This document shows positions 63,258 to 64,000 of a DNA stretch of 64,000 nt, piece by piece. This DNA is from JAFDYH01 sp049840875 (GTDB lineage Bacteria; Bacteroidota; Bacteroidia; Chitinophagales; Chitinophagaceae). Positions within the stretch are counted from its first letter, which is position 1, and each line of letters starts with the position of its first letter. Both the position numbers and the translations under genes were made by a program. The stretch spans positions 1-64,000 of the forward strand of contig JASGJE010000006.1 in the NCBI GenBank assembly GCA_049840875.1. Reading direction: 5' to 3'. The notes below the pieces were generated by a model, which saw only the letters and a list, made by a program, of their open reading frames with translations, did not search any database and had not been told where the DNA came from.

Positions 63258-63557
63258 ATGTATAATCATAATAAAACAGAAGCTCTATATAACATGGGTG
63301 AAGCTGCCCGGGTACTTCAACTCGACCTTGGCAAAAATCAGTTATATGCATATTTAAAAGAACAAAAAATAATAAGAGCGGACAACAGCCCTTTTATAGA
63401 ATATGAACAAAAGGGATTTTTTAAGTGCTATACTAAAATACAACCGTGGAATGGTTACCCTTATCAACTAACCCTGGTAACTGCAAAGGGGTTAGAATTT
63501 ATAAGGCAATTGTTTAATGAGGGCGGTAGGAAACTCTCTGAATTTCCTACTTCCTAA
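63258..63557 (+). CDS. KilAC/ANT-domain antirepressor-like protein
   Basis: A 99-residue protein consisting of the phage antirepressor C-terminal (KilAC/ANT) domain: MGEAARVLQLDLGKNQLYAYLKEQKII then IEYEQKGFFKCYTK and PYQLTLVTAKGLEFIRQL. In phages the domain binds DNA and counteracts repressors. Here it stands alone without the N-terminal Rha, BRO or KilA-N module. It is the last gene before a strong terminator and is 38 bases after the DUF3987 gene. Confidence 0.8.
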   Translation: MYNHNKTEALYNMGEAARVLQLDLGKNQLYAYLKEQKIIRADNSPFIEYEQKGFFKCYTKIQPWNGYPYQLTLVTAKGLEFIRQLFNEGGRKLSEFPTS

Positions 63558-63609
63558 AAACCCTTTGTGCGGTAGTATCAAAAAGCACTGGAGATTTTTA
63601 TAAACTTAC

Positions 63610-63653
63610 ATTAATCTAAAAGGGCTGCGAAAGTGCTGCCCTTTTAGATTAAT
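63610..63653 (+). terminator. Strong intrinsic terminator of the element's early operon
   Basis: A 16-bp perfect stem: ATTAATCTAAAAGGGC (63610-63625) and GCCCTTTTAGATTAAT (63638-63653) with a 12-base loop. The symmetry gives A and T runs on both sides of the GC core, so it could work in both directions. Confidence 0.85.
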
Positions 63654-64000
63654 ATTAAATATCAATATGATTTTTTGTAAATCCAAGTGACAGCATGTAA
63701 ATGCTACCCTTAAGAAAAAATCGGATTTTGGAAATTTTAAGGCTTAATCGCCGAACCTCAACTTCAACTCTCCGAATTAAGGTTTTGATTTTCTTAGGAA
63801 ATATCTTTAATAACGTATTGCGTAAGTGTAAATACTGACGACAGGCGACGTATTTAATACTTTTTGCTATTTTAGTTCGTTCATTTATAGCCAATTGCGT
63901 TAAACCAAAATGAAACCTTTCAAACATTAAGTAGCAGACCAGAAAACATAATTGAAATATATTTAGGAATGAGCATAAAAGCGCTTCGATAATAATCGCA
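63654..64000. other. Right-edge region without a supported gene
   Basis: AT-rich. A 90-codon minus-strand frame (63655-63927) is very rich in Lys/Arg and Ile/Leu with no motif, and I do not accept it as a gene. The next gene of the element is presumably to the right of the window. Confidence 0.4.

Noticed and set aside
63655..63927. 90-codon minus-strand frame at the right edge
   Set aside because: Extremely rich in Lys, Arg, Ile and Leu with no motif, overlapping the distal arm region of a terminator-adjacent sequence; composition is what AT-rich non-coding DNA gives.

Overview
The window is chromosomal DNA of a Bacteroidota bacterium, most likely a member of the Chitinophagaceae. The support is the AT-rich composition, several promoters of the Bacteroidota type (a -7 box of the form TAnnTTTG and, in the best case, a -33 TTTG 19 bp upstream), weak ribosome binding sites, many Sec and lipoprotein signals, two TonB-dependent receptors with carboxypeptidase-regulatory-like N-termini, FG-GAP lipoproteins, a SusC/D-free glycoside hydrolase cluster and a Bacteroidota-type tyrosine recombinase. 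Species cannot be named from the sequence alone. No rRNA, tRNA or CRISPR array was found.

Layout. Positions 1-2100 hold the start of a TetR-tolC efflux operon (minus strand; tolC runs off the left edge) with a well-formed autoregulatory operator. Positions 2150-12415 carry a mostly forward series of housekeeping and envelope genes: a DUF502 membrane protein, an S1/P1-like nuclease or phospholipase, a purple-acid-phosphatase-like enzyme, serC with a DUF1015 gene, a cytochrome c/FG-GAP lipoprotein, a TPR protein and a long-chain acyl-CoA synthetase. Positions 12426-18406 hold a LuxR-type response regulator, a small exported protein with a TonB receptor, an esterase and a PEP mutase/isocitrate lyase family enzyme. 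Positions 18551-24967 are the complete Suf iron-sulfur assembly operon (sufB-C-D-S-E, a DUF59 gene and an Rrf2 regulator) with a promoter at the front and a terminator at the end.

Positions 25091-30260 hold a giant FG-GAP/ASPIC-UnbV lipoprotein, an AlkD-type DNA repair protein and a LolA-like exported protein. Positions 30328-41382 are a minus-strand carbohydrate cluster: two GH51 arabinofuranosidases, a ROK kinase, a GH32-like hydrolase, a receiver-only response regulator, a GH29 fucosidase, an MFS transporter and an SDR dehydrogenase. Positions 41787-44876 hold a Tet(X)-like flavin monooxygenase with an AraC regulator, divergent from a flavodoxin-fold reductase. Positions 44999-47519 repeat the small exported protein plus TonB receptor arrangement. 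A Tat-exported phosphocholine-type phospholipase C, a TPR histidine kinase and a lipoprotein follow.

From 54009 the window becomes accessory in character: two tandem TIR-domain membrane proteins, a 1-kb stretch of apparently decayed DNA, a TPR membrane protein, and from 59149 the front part of an integrative element (tyrosine recombinase, excisionase-like protein, DUF3987 primase/helicase-like protein, KilAC antirepressor domain protein, strong terminator) that continues past the right edge.

Intergenic DNA contains several repeat families. One is an element of about 60 bp present three times (37271, 44907, 47594); another is a CACAAAG/CTTTGTG-rich inverted or direct repeat around the tetX-like gene. 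The candidates most worth attention are the TIR pair, the Tet(X)-like enzyme with two altered drug-contact positions, the TetR operator and the 60-bp repeat.
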